From: Pseudomonas bohemica
Lineage (GTDB): Bacteria > Pseudomonadota > Gammaproteobacteria > Pseudomonadales > Pseudomonadaceae
Direction of reading: 5' to 3'
Length of the DNA: 64,000 nucleotides
NCBI RefSeq assembly: GCF_002934685.1
Contig: NZ_NKHL01000113.1
Span: forward strand, 1-64,000
Shown here: in pieces, positions 1-9,000 of the stretch
Numbering within the stretch: the first letter of the stretch is position 1
How the letters are laid out: each line of letters starts with the position of its first letter
The notes under the pieces: model-generated
The model's input: only the letters and a program-made list of their open reading frames with translations
What the model was told of the DNA's origin: nothing
The model's database searches: none
Translations under genes and position numbers: made by a program

Positions 1-152
1 CGGATCAGGCCCTGAAGACTGACGCTATCCCTGTGGGAGCTGCTGGAGCTGTGCGACAGCCGCGAAAGCGGACTGCCAGGGAGCACAGGTATAACTGACC
101 GACCGCGTTCGCTGCCGTCGTAACCTCCGACGTCTCCTACAGGGATAGCGCC
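1..152. repeat. REPIN-type repeat, copy A (may continue left of the window)
   Basis: Nearly identical to 292-443 at a constant offset of 291 bases, with about six mismatches over roughly 150 positions. It contains two inverted REP-like ends: a left end with the core GTGCGACAGCCGCGAAAGCG and a right end with CGCGTTCGCTGCCGTCG, separated by a short spacer. This is the usual build of a Pseudomonas REPIN, a non-autonomous element mobilised in trans by a RAYT transposase. No RAYT gene is in the window. The first base of the window lies inside the repeat. Confidence 0.75.
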
Positions 153-291
153 GAGCTTCAAACCTCCTGTGAGCGTCCCATGGCGGCGGCTTCGCGGCAT
201 CGATGCTGATCGTCCCACGCAGCAGAGCTAGCGTTCGGCCTGCACCCGAGTCGCGTTCGGCGTGTCTGGAGATCTACAGCAGAGCAAACGC
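153..291. other. Non-coding spacer between two REPIN copies
   Basis: No convincing gene on either strand. The short frames crossing it run through both repeat copies and have no ribosome-binding site or recognisable protein. Together with the flanking repeats, the first 540 bases are intergenic. Confidence 0.6.
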
Positions 292-443
292 CGGATCAGG
301 CCCTGAAGACTGACGCTATCTCTGTCGGAGCTGCTGGAGCTGTGCGACAGCCGCGAAAGCGGACTGCCAGGCAGCACAGGTATAACTGACCCACCGCGTT
401 CGCTGCCGTCGTAACCTCCGACGTCTCCTACTGGGATAGCGCC
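292..443. repeat. REPIN-type repeat, copy B (direct repeat of copy A)
   Basis: Direct repeat of 1-152. Both outer ends are also found, in inverted orientation and with a different centre, at 42184-42288. Conserved ends around a variable centre fit a REPIN better than a duplicated gene. Confidence 0.75.
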
Positions 444-534
444 AAGCTTCAAGTCCCCTATGTTGCTTTGCTTTTACCAATATCAGCGCCACGCTAATAA
501 CGGATATACCCTCAAAGCCCAACGCCGAAACCCC

Positions 535-569
535 AAAAAGAAAAAACCGCCATCATCACTGACAGCGGT
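535..569 (-). terminator. Rho-independent terminator of the small secreted-protein gene
   Basis: On the minus strand a 5-bp stem ACCGC/GCGGT (565-569 with 546-550) is followed by a long U run (A-rich on the plus strand at 535-546). It lies just downstream of the stop of the gene at 590-928. Confidence 0.7.
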
Positions 570-589
570 CCATTCACGACCAAACGAAA

Positions 590-928
590 TTACCAACGAC
601 CCTCCCCACGATGATCAAACTGACGGTCATACCCCCGACCGTAATACTCATGAGGCGGTGGTGGGGCGAAGCGACGGTACTCCACACGCTGCGCTGGCAT
701 ATAGGCCACCGGCTGATACACGGGCTGATAACGCGGCTGTGGCCGGTAATCCTGATAATGAGAACGGTGGTGATCATGCTCCGAACCGCTGATCACGGTG
801 GCCAGCACCGCGCCCACTGCCGCCCCGGCGATGACGGGCACAACCATATCGCGATCACTTGCCGACGCCGCACCCGCAGCGACCAGGCAACCGGACAGGA
901 TCAAGGCTTGGGTCATCTTCGAAATCAT
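590..928 (-). CDS. Small exported protein with glycine-zipper-like segment and Tyr/Pro/Arg-rich tail
   Basis: Protein of 112 residues, not assigned to a named family. Residues 1-23 look like a signal peptide (basic start, hydrophobic core, ending ASA-SD). Residues 30-47 form an Ala/Gly/Val-rich stretch (AGAAVGAVLATVISG) resembling the glycine-zipper membrane segment of small envelope proteins. The rest is hydrophilic, rich in His, Tyr, Pro and Arg, and probably disordered in the periplasm. The ATG at 928 has a good AGGAG site. A terminator follows, so it is probably monocistronic. An envelope role is inferred only from composition. Confidence 0.75.
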   Translation of the reverse strand: MISKMTQALILSGCLVAAGAASASDRDMVVPVIAGAAVGAVLATVISGSEHDHHRSHYQDYRPQPRYQPVYQPVAYMPAQRVEYRRFAPPPPHEYYGRGYDRQFDHRGEGRW

Positions 929-1035
929 GGTGTCTCCTCTGGCGAGATGTTTGGGTTCGCCATGGATCTATGAAACACCCTTTCCCTGTAAACGAACGTC
1001 CAGACTCCGTAAACGTTGAGTAAAGAGTCAACAAA

Positions 1036-1491
1036 TCACAGCACCTTACGCATGAACACCCGGGGAAAGCCATGCTCCGTGGCCCGATGAGTCTCCTGAT
1101 AGCCCAGCTTCCGGTAGATCACCAGGTTTTCGCTCATCGACTCATGGGTATAAAGCCGAATCGCCTCGCAGCCCTGGCCACGGGCGTAATCCTCGGCAAA
1201 CGCTATCAATTCCTTACCAATGCCCTGACCCTTGCAACGAGACGCCACGGCCACATTCCCCAGCAGCAGCTCATGCGCGTCCTGGCTCAGCACCAGCACG
1301 CCAATGATCCCGGAGTCGTCGGTGCGGACGAACACGATGTCGTGCACGATGACCCGCGTGTAATCCTCGAGCATCGGCCCTGGCTTCTGACCGATCCGCG
1401 CAATCCAGGGCGAGTACGCTTCATCGATGAGCACGGCGATGGAATGAGCCTCATCGGCTCGCGCTCGGCGAATATTCGCGACTGGGTTCAA
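1036..1491 (-). CDS. GNAT family N-acetyltransferase
   Basis: Protein of 151 residues with the GNAT fold: beta strands around VFVRTDDSGIIGVLVL, then the acetyl-CoA pyrophosphate loop SRCKGQGIGKELIAFAEDYA (a clear Q/R-x-x-G-x-G/A motif near residue 87), and a C-terminal half with the usual Y-x-K-L-G-Y segment (YRKLGY). It transfers an acetyl group from acetyl-CoA to an unknown amine. The start is TTG, since no ATG is available, with GGGGAG about nine bases upstream. It lies 22 bases downstream of the SDR gene on the same strand and is probably cotranscribed with it. Confidence 0.85.
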   Translation of the reverse strand: MNPVANIRRARADEAHSIAVLIDEAYSPWIARIGQKPGPMLEDYTRVIVHDIVFVRTDDSGIIGVLVLSQDAHELLLGNVAVASRCKGQGIGKELIAFAEDYARGQGCEAIRLYTHESMSENLVIYRKLGYQETHRATEHGFPRVFMRKVL

Positions 1492-1513
1492 AACCTCACG
1501 CTCCCCATCTCAA

Positions 1514-2254
1514 TCAGGCAAACCCGCCATTGGCGCGCAACACTTGAGAGTTGATCCAGCCGCCATCCGGGCCTGCAAGAAAGGCCACCGCATTGGCGAT
1601 GTCTTCAGGCGTGCCCAGCCGTTCCAGTGGCGCCAGGCTGGCGATCTGCCTGACCTGCTCCTCGCTTTTGCCTTCAAGGAACAAGTCGGTACCGACCGGG
1701 CCAGGCGCTACGGCGTTCACCGTGATCTGGCGTCCGCGAAGCTCGTTGGCCAGCACATGCACCAGGCCCTCGACGCCAGCCTTCGACGCGATGTACGGGC
1801 CGTAGGCCGGGAACGACTTGGCGATCACGCTGGTGGACAAGGCGATGATCCGACCGCCGTCCTCCACATGGGCGGCAGCCTGAGCCAGCACCAGGAACGC
1901 GCCGCGCAGGTTGGTGGCGATAACCTTGTCGAAGTCGGCGAGACTGGCCTGGCGGATCTTCGCCATTGGCATGACGCCAGCGCTGTTGACCACGACGTCG
2001 ATTCGCCCGAAAGCCTGTTTGGCGCCGTTGAACAATGCGGCGACATTATCGGGGTTGCCGACATCGCCCTGAATCGCGATGGCCTTGCCACCGCTGGCTT
2101 CGATGGCGGCTACGGTTTCCTGCGCCCTGGCAGCGTTGCTCGAAAAATTGATCACGACCGCGAAACCGTCAGCGGCCAGGCGTTTGGCAATGGCTTGACC
2201 GATGCCACGAGAGCCGCCGGTGACGATGGCTGTCTTCAACGATGCTGTGTTCAT
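1514..2254 (-). CDS. SDR family NAD(P)-dependent oxidoreductase (3-oxoacyl-ACP reductase-like)
   Basis: Protein of 246 residues, the classical SDR length. It shows the cofactor motif TGGSRGIG (residues 12-19), NSAG (90-93) and the catalytic Tyr154-x3-Lys158 in YGPYIASK, with the active-site Ser near residue 140. The C-terminal WINSQVLRANGGFA matches FabG-like SDRs. The substrate cannot be told. The ATG at 2254 was chosen because GGAG lies seven bases before it; an in-frame start further upstream lacks such support. Its neighbour is a GNAT acetyltransferase in the same transcript. Confidence 0.87.
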   Translation of the reverse strand: MNTASLKTAIVTGGSRGIGQAIAKRLAADGFAVVINFSSNAARAQETVAAIEASGGKAIAIQGDVGNPDNVAALFNGAKQAFGRIDVVVNSAGVMPMAKIRQASLADFDKVIATNLRGAFLVLAQAAAHVEDGGRIIALSTSVIAKSFPAYGPYIASKAGVEGLVHVLANELRGRQITVNAVAPGPVGTDLFLEGKSEEQVRQIASLAPLERLGTPEDIANAVAFLAGPDGGWINSQVLRANGGFA

Positions 2255-2405
2255 GAGAGTGCTCCAGGTTGAGAGTCCGTGGGCCGAATCGCCCATGAGT
2301 CGTATCTTGCTGGTTTGCTTTGGTCGGATAAATCCGCATGAACTGGCATCACAGTTCGGTCAGAGCGAACAATCACTCAACAGGCAATCGCCCGTTTGCC
2401 GGAGG

Positions 2406-4475
2406 TCAGCTGCTCATCAATTCGCGCACCCGTAAAGTTAGCGCGTCCACCGCGAAAGGTTTGGTCAACACCCACATCCCCGCACCGAGATTGCCGTTGC
2501 CCAGGACCGCGGTTTCCGCGTAGCCGGTGATGAACAGCGTCTTCAAGTCGGGCCGGACCTCTCGTCCTGCGTCGGCCATCTGCCGGCCATTCATCCCGCC
2601 CGGCAGACCTACATCGGTGATCAGCAGATCGATATGCACGTCGGAGCGCAGGACAGTCAGCCCGGCGACACTGTCAGCGGCTTCCAGCACGGTGTAGCCG
2701 AGGTCGGCGAGGACGTCCATCAACAGCATGCGCACGGTCGGTTCATCGTCCACCACCAGGATCGTCTCGCTGGCCCCGGCCACCGGCCCCAGAGTGCTGC
2801 CGACATCGCTTTCTTCGGCCAGTGCTTCACCGTTGTAGCGGGGCAGGTAGATGCACATGGTAGTGCCTTCGCCCACCTGTGAATTTGCCCGAACCTGCCC
2901 GCCGGACTGCTTGGCGAAACCGTAGATCATCGACAGGCCCAGCCCGGTGCCCTGACCGATCGGTTTGGTCGTGAAAAACGGGTCGAACGCCTTGGACATG
3001 ATTTCCGGCGACATGCCGGTGCCGGTATCGGTCACCGACAGAGAAACGTAAGGGCCCTCGGGAATATCGTGGGCACCCGCCACGTCGCGATCTATCCATT
3101 GGTTGGCGGTTTCTATCGTGATGCTGCCGCCTTCGGGCATGGCGTCGCGGGCATTGATGCACAGGTTCAGCAGTGCGTTTTCAAGCTGACCGGCATCCAC
3201 CAACGTCGACCAGAGACCCGGGGCGCCAAGGGTCTGCAGGCAAATGGCCGGACCGACGGTGCGCTGGATCATGTCGGTAATACCCAGCATCAGGGCATTT
3301 ACGTTGGTGGGCCTGGGGTCGAGGGTCTGCCGGCGGGAGAAGGCCAGCAGACGATGGGTGAGGGCGGCGGCGCGGCGGGTGGCGGCCTGTGCGGCAACGA
3401 TGTATTTGTCGACGTCGTTGAAGCGGCCCTGAAAGATGCGGTTGTTCATCAGCTCCAGCGCACCGGATATGCCGGCGAGCAGGTTGTTGAAGTCATGGGC
3501 GATGCCGCCGGTCAGCTGGCCGACGGCCTCCATTTTCTGCGACTGTCGCAGTTTTTCTTCGGCCTGCATCAGCTCGGCGGTACGTTCGACGACCCGCTGT
3601 TCCAGGGTGTCGTTGAGCGCGCGCAGGGCGGCGGTCGCCCGATCGCGTTCGTCTTCGACCGAGCGGCGTTCTTCGACGTCGATCAGCACGCCGGGAAAGC
3701 GCAACGGCGTACCATCTTCGGCCAGTTCCACGCGGCCATTGGCCTCCAGCCAGTAATAGGCGCCGTCCACGCGCCGGACGCGGTATTGATGCACATAAGC
3801 GCCTCCCCGGCTGACGGCGGCTGTTATGGCGGTCTTGAGCCCCTCGCGGTCCTCGGGGTGGACGGTAGCGATCACCTGCCCAAGGCTAAGCCCCTCGCGA
3901 CCCAGCGCCGGATCCAGGCCGAATGCCCGGGCAAAGGCTTCATCCACGGTGAAGCGATCGCTCGGCAGGTGCCAGTGCCAGGTGCCGATGATCGCGCCCG
4001 CTGCAAGGGCCAGCTGGACGCGTTCGACGTTCTCGCGGGCGATCGCTTCGCTGACCAGCAGGCGCTCTTGCGCTCGTCGGCGTTCTGTGACATCGCTGAA
4101 GAAAATCGCGATTTTGCGGTCCGCCGGGTTGCCGACGCGGATAGCCCGCACATCGAACCAGCGTTCAAAGTGACTCGCGTAATTTTCGAAGTTGGCAGGT
4201 TCACCGGTTTTCGCCACATGGCCATAGGTTTCGAACCAGAAGCTTTCCAGATCCGGGGCGAACTCGGTGACCCATTTCCCCTGCAGGTTGACGCCCGCCT
4301 GCCGTTCGAACGCCGGGTTGGCTTCGACGAAACGGTAGTCCACAGGATGGTCGTCGGCGTCGAACTTGACTTCGACGATGGCGAACGCCGCTTCGATGGT
4401 TTCCAGAATGGTGCTCGAGCGCTCATTACTCTGACGCAGGGCGGTTTCGGCGCCATGCATCCGAGCCAGCTCCAT
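2406..4475 (-). CDS. Hybrid sensor histidine kinase (PAS-PAS-HisKA-HATPase-REC)
   Basis: Cytoplasmic hybrid kinase of about 689 residues from the start chosen. In order: PAS (about 20-135), PAS/PAC (about 160-270), a coiled linker, HisKA with H-box GGIAHDFNNLL (His about 327), HATPase_c with N-box NLCINARDAM and G-boxes DTGTGMS and GQGTGLGLSM, and a C-terminal receiver with VVDDEP and phospho-acceptor Asp in LLITDVGLPG (about 621). No transmembrane segment is visible, so the PAS domains probably sense an internal signal or a small ligand. The start is unresolved: ATG 4475, ATG 4460, GTG 4487 (GGAGG upstream) and a frame open to 4877 are all possible. Sequence upstream of about 4520 does not look coding and would overlap fosA. 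No separate response regulator is nearby. Confidence 0.88.
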   Translation of the reverse strand: MELARMHGAETALRQSNERSSTILETIEAAFAIVEVKFDADDHPVDYRFVEANPAFERQAGVNLQGKWVTEFAPDLESFWFETYGHVAKTGEPANFENYASHFERWFDVRAIRVGNPADRKIAIFFSDVTERRRAQERLLVSEAIARENVERVQLALAAGAIIGTWHWHLPSDRFTVDEAFARAFGLDPALGREGLSLGQVIATVHPEDREGLKTAITAAVSRGGAYVHQYRVRRVDGAYYWLEANGRVELAEDGTPLRFPGVLIDVEERRSVEDERDRATAALRALNDTLEQRVVERTAELMQAEEKLRQSQKMEAVGQLTGGIAHDFNNLLAGISGALELMNNRIFQGRFNDVDKYIVAAQAATRRAAALTHRLLAFSRRQTLDPRPTNVNALMLGITDMIQRTVGPAICLQTLGAPGLWSTLVDAGQLENALLNLCINARDAMPEGGSITIETANQWIDRDVAGAHDIPEGPYVSLSVTDTGTGMSPEIMSKAFDPFFTTKPIGQGTGLGLSMIYGFAKQSGGQVRANSQVGEGTTMCIYLPRYNGEALAEESDVGSTLGPVAGASETILVVDDEPTVRMLLMDVLADLGYTVLEAADSVAGLTVLRSDVHIDLLITDVGLPGGMNGRQMADAGREVRPDLKTLFITGYAETAVLGNGNLGAGMWVLTKPFAVDALTLRVRELMSS

Positions 4476-4829
4476 GCGCAAGCGCACGACCTCGGCCTCC
4501 AGCTCTTCTCGAGTCAGGCTATTCAGAGCTGCCCCCAGTGACGCATGGTGATTTCCCGTAATGAACGTGGCAGTCACCTGCCAATGCACAATCAAATCAG
4601 AAATGCCCGAAAGTTGCACTAGGGCGTCGGGCGTTGTTTTTCCAGAATAAACAGGGACATTGATCCCGAATGCCAGAGAATCCTGCACCGCATACAGCAC
4701 GTGAAGTGTGGCATCAATGATTAAGTATTCCCGGCAGCTAGGCGGTGCTCCACGTTGATGGCAGATGCAGAGGGTGAGGGGCGCGAGTACGATGTGATCT
4801 GCGTCTAGCCTGGTGGATAGCTGCTGACG
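4476..4829. other. Divergent intergenic region between the kinase and fosA
   Basis: The kinase frame stays open on the minus strand through this region, but the translation has no domain and unusual codons. No other gene was found. It must hold the promoters for the two divergent genes; none was assigned with confidence. Confidence 0.45.
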
Positions 4830-5237
4830 TTGACTGGCTTGAACCACCTGACGCTGGCGACTGTAAACCTGTCCCAAAGCGTCGAGTTCTATGTAGACCT
4901 ACTGGGTTTCAGATTGGCTGCTCGTTGGGATAAGGGCGCCTATCTGATATTGGGAGATTTATGGCTATGTTTGTCCCTGGATAACAACCGCGCTTCGGAA
5001 CGGTCCTCGGATTATACGCATTATGCTTTTTCGGTTGAGCAGCACGCTTTTGGACAGCTAACTGCGTATCTGCGGATGCATCAGGTCATTGAATGGAAAC
5101 CCAACGCAAGTGAAGGCGACTCGTTTTATTTTCTGGATCCCGATAGGCACCGGCTGGAAGTGCATGTGGGCAGCCTGGCTTCGAGGCTAGCGCGATGCAG
5201 GCTACAACCTTATGCAGGCATGAAGTTTTTTGACTGA
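4830..5237 (+). CDS. fosA: FosA fosfomycin glutathione transferase (TTG start)
   Basis: Protein of 135 residues, full FosA length. It closely follows P. aeruginosa FosA: start TGLNHLTLA, then DYTHYAF, EGDSFYFLDPD, HRLEVHVG and ending PYAGMKFFD. Mn(II) ligands His6, His64 and Glu110 are present, as are Lys90, Ser94, Glu95, Ser98, Tyr100 and Arg119 used for potassium, fosfomycin and glutathione binding. It belongs to the vicinal oxygen chelate (VOC) superfamily and opens the epoxide of fosfomycin with glutathione. The start is odd. The family begins M-L-T-G-L, but here the codon in the M position is ACG (4827-4829) and the L codon TTG (4830) is the only usual start after an in-frame TAG at 4818. 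GGTGG near 4811 is a weak binding site. Confidence 0.88.
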   Translation: MTGLNHLTLATVNLSQSVEFYVDLLGFRLAARWDKGAYLILGDLWLCLSLDNNRASERSSDYTHYAFSVEQHAFGQLTAYLRMHQVIEWKPNASEGDSFYFLDPDRHRLEVHVGSLASRLARCRLQPYAGMKFFD

Positions 5238-5290
5238 GGCCAACGGCATTGGAGCGTGCAGTCGCGCTCGACACGCTATGCGGCCACTCA

Positions 5291-6016
5291 TCAATCATTC
5301 TGCCGCCGCGTGTAATGCAATAGCCGGTCGGTTTCGGTCTTGACCACCAGGTAGCATTCGCAGCTGAGCCTCTCCAGGCGCGGGCGGTCGAGGACGGTGA
5401 TCTGACCGCGGCTGTATTCGATCACGCCCTGGCGCTGGAGTTTGCCGGCGGCTTCAGTGACGCCTTCGCGGCGTACGCCGAGCATGTTGGCGATCAGTTC
5501 CTGGGTCATGCTCAGGCGATTGCCGTGCAGGCGGTCCAGCGACAACAGCAGCCAGCGGCACAGTTGCTGGTCGATGGAGTGGTGGCGGTTGCACACGGCG
5601 GTCTGGGACATCTGGGTAATCAGCGCCTGGGTGTAGCGCAGCATCAGCAACAACAGGTCGCCATGACGATTGAACTCTGCCTTGAGCTTCTCGCCCGGCA
5701 AGCGCAATGCGCTCCCCGCGCTTTGCACCACGGCGCGACTGGAGGTGCTTTCTCCGCCCATGAACAGCGCGATGCCAATCAGCCCTTCGTTGCCGACCAC
5801 GGCGATTTCCGTAGACGAACCATTTTCGGTCACGTGCAGCAGTGACACGATGGAATCAGTGGGGAAGTAAACATGGCGCAAGGTATCGCCCGGCTCGTAC
5901 AACACATCACCCAGCGCCAGGCTGACCTGTTCCAGATGGGGCGTCAGACGCTGCAGATCGCTGGCTGGCAGCGCCGCGAGCAGATGATTGTGACTGGGCC
6001 GGGGTGAAGCATTCAT
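5291..6016 (-). CDS. Crp/Fnr family transcriptional regulator
   Basis: Protein of 241 residues with an N-terminal cyclic-nucleotide-binding-like beta barrel (about 15-130, including LYEPGDTLRHVYFPTDSIVS) and a C-terminal winged helix (about 150-225; SMTQELIANMLGVRREGVTEAAGKL). It lacks an N-terminal cysteine cluster, so an FNR-type iron-sulfur cluster is unlikely. The cAMP-contacting residues of Crp are not evident, so the signal is unknown. The ATG at 6016 was preferred to an upstream TTG. It lies 75 bases downstream of the glucan synthase gene on the same strand, so readthrough is possible. Confidence 0.85.
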   Translation of the reverse strand: MNASPRPSHNHLLAALPASDLQRLTPHLEQVSLALGDVLYEPGDTLRHVYFPTDSIVSLLHVTENGSSTEIAVVGNEGLIGIALFMGGESTSSRAVVQSAGSALRLPGEKLKAEFNRHGDLLLLMLRYTQALITQMSQTAVCNRHHSIDQQLCRWLLLSLDRLHGNRLSMTQELIANMLGVRREGVTEAAGKLQRQGVIEYSRGQITVLDRPRLERLSCECYLVVKTETDRLLHYTRRQND

Positions 6017-6091
6017 GGCGATATACCGTGGCAGGAGAGCAGCGTGCAACTGCAGGGTACTCTTCTGTCCACGACCACTGGGCTTGGTTCA

Positions 6092-9000
6092 CTATTTATC
6101 GACGGCGTGCGTGCGCTCCTCTGACCGATGGCGGTAAACCGCGCGGCAATCCACCACGACCCGGTGCTCGACGCCGTCGTCCTGCAGAACCAGCGCGCTG
6201 TCGTTCAGCCGTTCGCCGTCGAGGATCATGGACGTGACGGCCCCATCGCCCTGACGGACATCGAAGTGAAACAGCGTGGCGCCGAAACGGTACTGCAGCT
6301 TGAACCCCGGCCAGTCGTCGGGAATCAGCGGTTCGATCCGCAGCGACTGACCATTGCGCTGAACGCCCAGCAAGGATTCCACGATCAAGCGGTACATCCA
6401 GCCCGCCGAGCCGGTGTACCAGGTCCAGCCGCCGCGGCCTGCATGGGGTTCGGTGCCATAGACGTCGGCGGCCATGACGTAGGGTTCGACCTTGTAGGTG
6501 TCGATGCGGAGGATGTTCGCCGGGTGGGCGGGGTTGATCAGGCTCAGCACCTCCCACGCCTTGGCCGCATCACCCAGTTGCGCAAACGCCATCCCCGCCC
6601 AGACCGCAGCGTGGGTGTATTGACCGCCGTTTTCCCGCACGCCAGGCACGTACCCCTTGATGTAGCCGGGGTCCAGGGTGCCCTTGTCGAATGGCGGATC
6701 AAGCAGCAGGACTGCGCGAATGTCCGGTTTGACCAGATGTTCGTTCAGCGACTGCATGGCCTGACGCTGTCGACTGGTCGAGCCCACGCCGGAGAGCACT
6801 GACCAACTTTGGGCGATGGAGTCGATGCGGCATTCGACATTGCCCGCCGAGCCCAGCACCTGCCCATTGTCGAACCAGGCGCGACGGTACCAGGCGCCGT
6901 CCCAGGCATGCTGCTCGAGATTGCCACGTAACACGAGAGCGTTGTCGCTGCACGCCTGGGCGAACGCGACGTCGCCATGCAGACGCGCGGTCAAGGCAAA
7001 TTGCTCGAGCACTTGATAGCTGAAGAAACCCAGCCACACGCTTTCACCGACGCCATGCTGGCCGACGCGATTCATGCCGTCGTTCCAGTCGCCGCTGCCC
7101 ATCAGCGGAAGCCCGTGCTGACCCCGGCGCAGGCTGTGTTCGATGGCCCGCACGCAATGCCGATACAGCGATTCCCGCGTCGGCGAGGTACCCGGCAGGT
7201 CGTAATAGGATTCCTCGCCCGCCGCTAAAACACGCCCCTCCAGATAGCCTGCGGGCTCTTCCAGCACACTGAGATCGGCGGTCAGTTCGACGTAACGGCT
7301 GGTCGCGGCCGCCAGCCACAGGAAGTCATCGGAACAGGCCGTGCGCACGCCGCGATTCATCGGCGGATGCCACCAGTGCTGCACGTCGCCTTCGAGGTAT
7401 TGATGGCTGGCACACAGCAGCAGGTGCGCGCGGACCGCAGCCGGGTCGGCGTGGATCATCGCCATGCTGTCCTGCAACTGATCGCGGAAACCGATGGCGC
7501 CGCCCGACTGGTAATAGCCGCTGCGCGCCTGGAACCGGCAGCCGATCACCTGATACATCAACCAGCCATTGACCATCACGTCGACCGCGGGCGAAGGGGT
7601 TTCGACGCGTATGACGCCCAACAGGGCCCGCCAGTGATCGCGTACTTTCTGCAGCTCCGTGGCTGCCGCCTGACTGCCCCTGAACTGCTGCACCAGGCCG
7701 GTGGCGGCGCGGCTCGAGGTCTCGGCGCCCAGACGCAGAATCACTTCCCGCGTTTGACCTTCGTCAAGCTCGACCGCAACTTGCAGCGCGGCACAAGGAT
7801 CGAGGCCACCGCCCATGCGCCCGGACAACCCGGCGTGGCGCATCGCAGCCGGTTCGGCCAGGGTGCCGCCACGGCCGAGAAACTCGGTGCGGTCGCCACT
7901 GATGCCATGATCGATGGTGTCGGTGTCGAAGAACGCCACCCGTTCGGTGAACTCGATGGAATAGGCATTGCGCGCGAAGAAGGCGCCGCTGACCGGGTCT
8001 GACTGCGTCACCACATGCATCGCCGATTTACTGCGCAGATCGCCCAGCACCCACTCTACATAACCGGTAACGCTCAATGAGCGGCTGCGCCCGGAGCGAT
8101 TGCTGAGCAACAGCCGTGAGAACTTGATCGGCGCATCCAGGGCCACGTAGACCCATAATTCGCTGTAAATACCGTCCTCTTCGTGTTCGAACACGCTGTA
8201 GCCAAAGCCATGGCGGGTGCGGTAGGCGCCGCTGCCGGGGCACGGTTGCGGTGTCGGCGACCAGAAGTGCCCGGTCTGTTCGTCACGCAGGTAAATCGCC
8301 TCGCCGCCGCGGTCGGTGACCGGGTCGTTGTGCCACGGCGTCAGGCGAAATTCATGAGCGTTTTCAGCCCAGGTGTAGGCGCTGCCTGCCTGGGAGAGCA
8401 CGGTGCCAAGGCGCGCGTTGGCCAACACGTTGACCCAGGGTGCGGGCGTCGGTTCGGATGCCAGCCCGTCGATCACGTACTCGCTGCCGTCGGCACTGAA
8501 ACCGCCGTAGGCGTTGTTCAGCAGCAGCGCAGCCGGGGCCAAACCCGGTTGGCTTGAGGGGCGCAGTTCAGGCTGATACGTCCGGGTCGCCACGAAGGGT
8601 GCATGCACCGGCGACAGTCGACGACGATGAAGCTGTTCGCTCAGCGTGCCGAGCCCATCGTTGAATACCAGCCGGGCTACGGACAGCACCAGGGTGCGGT
8701 CTTCGCTGGACATCTGCTGGGTCTGGCGCACGAAAATTCCGCCTGGACGGTCCACCAGCGTCGCCTCGCTGCCCGAGGTGATCAAGCCCATGATTGCGTC
8801 TTGCAGCTGCTGGCGATAGCCGGCCTGATCTTCATTCCAGATCAACAGATCCACCACCAGGCCTTTCTGTCGCCAATAGGCGTGGGCCTGCACCAATTGC
8901 TGCACCAGTCCGATGTTTTCCACGGTGTGGATCTGCAACAGCACGATCGGCAAATCGCCAGAAATCGCCTGCCCCCACAGCGCCGACTGATTGCGCCGGT

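Noticed and set aside
1..443. CRISPR array
   Set aside because: Only two long (about 150-base) direct copies with internal inverted symmetry; no short repeats with unique spacers and no cas genes.
3069..4541. 490-codon plus-strand frame over the histidine kinase
   Set aside because: Antisense to H-box, N-box and receiver motifs; no domain or ribosome-binding site.
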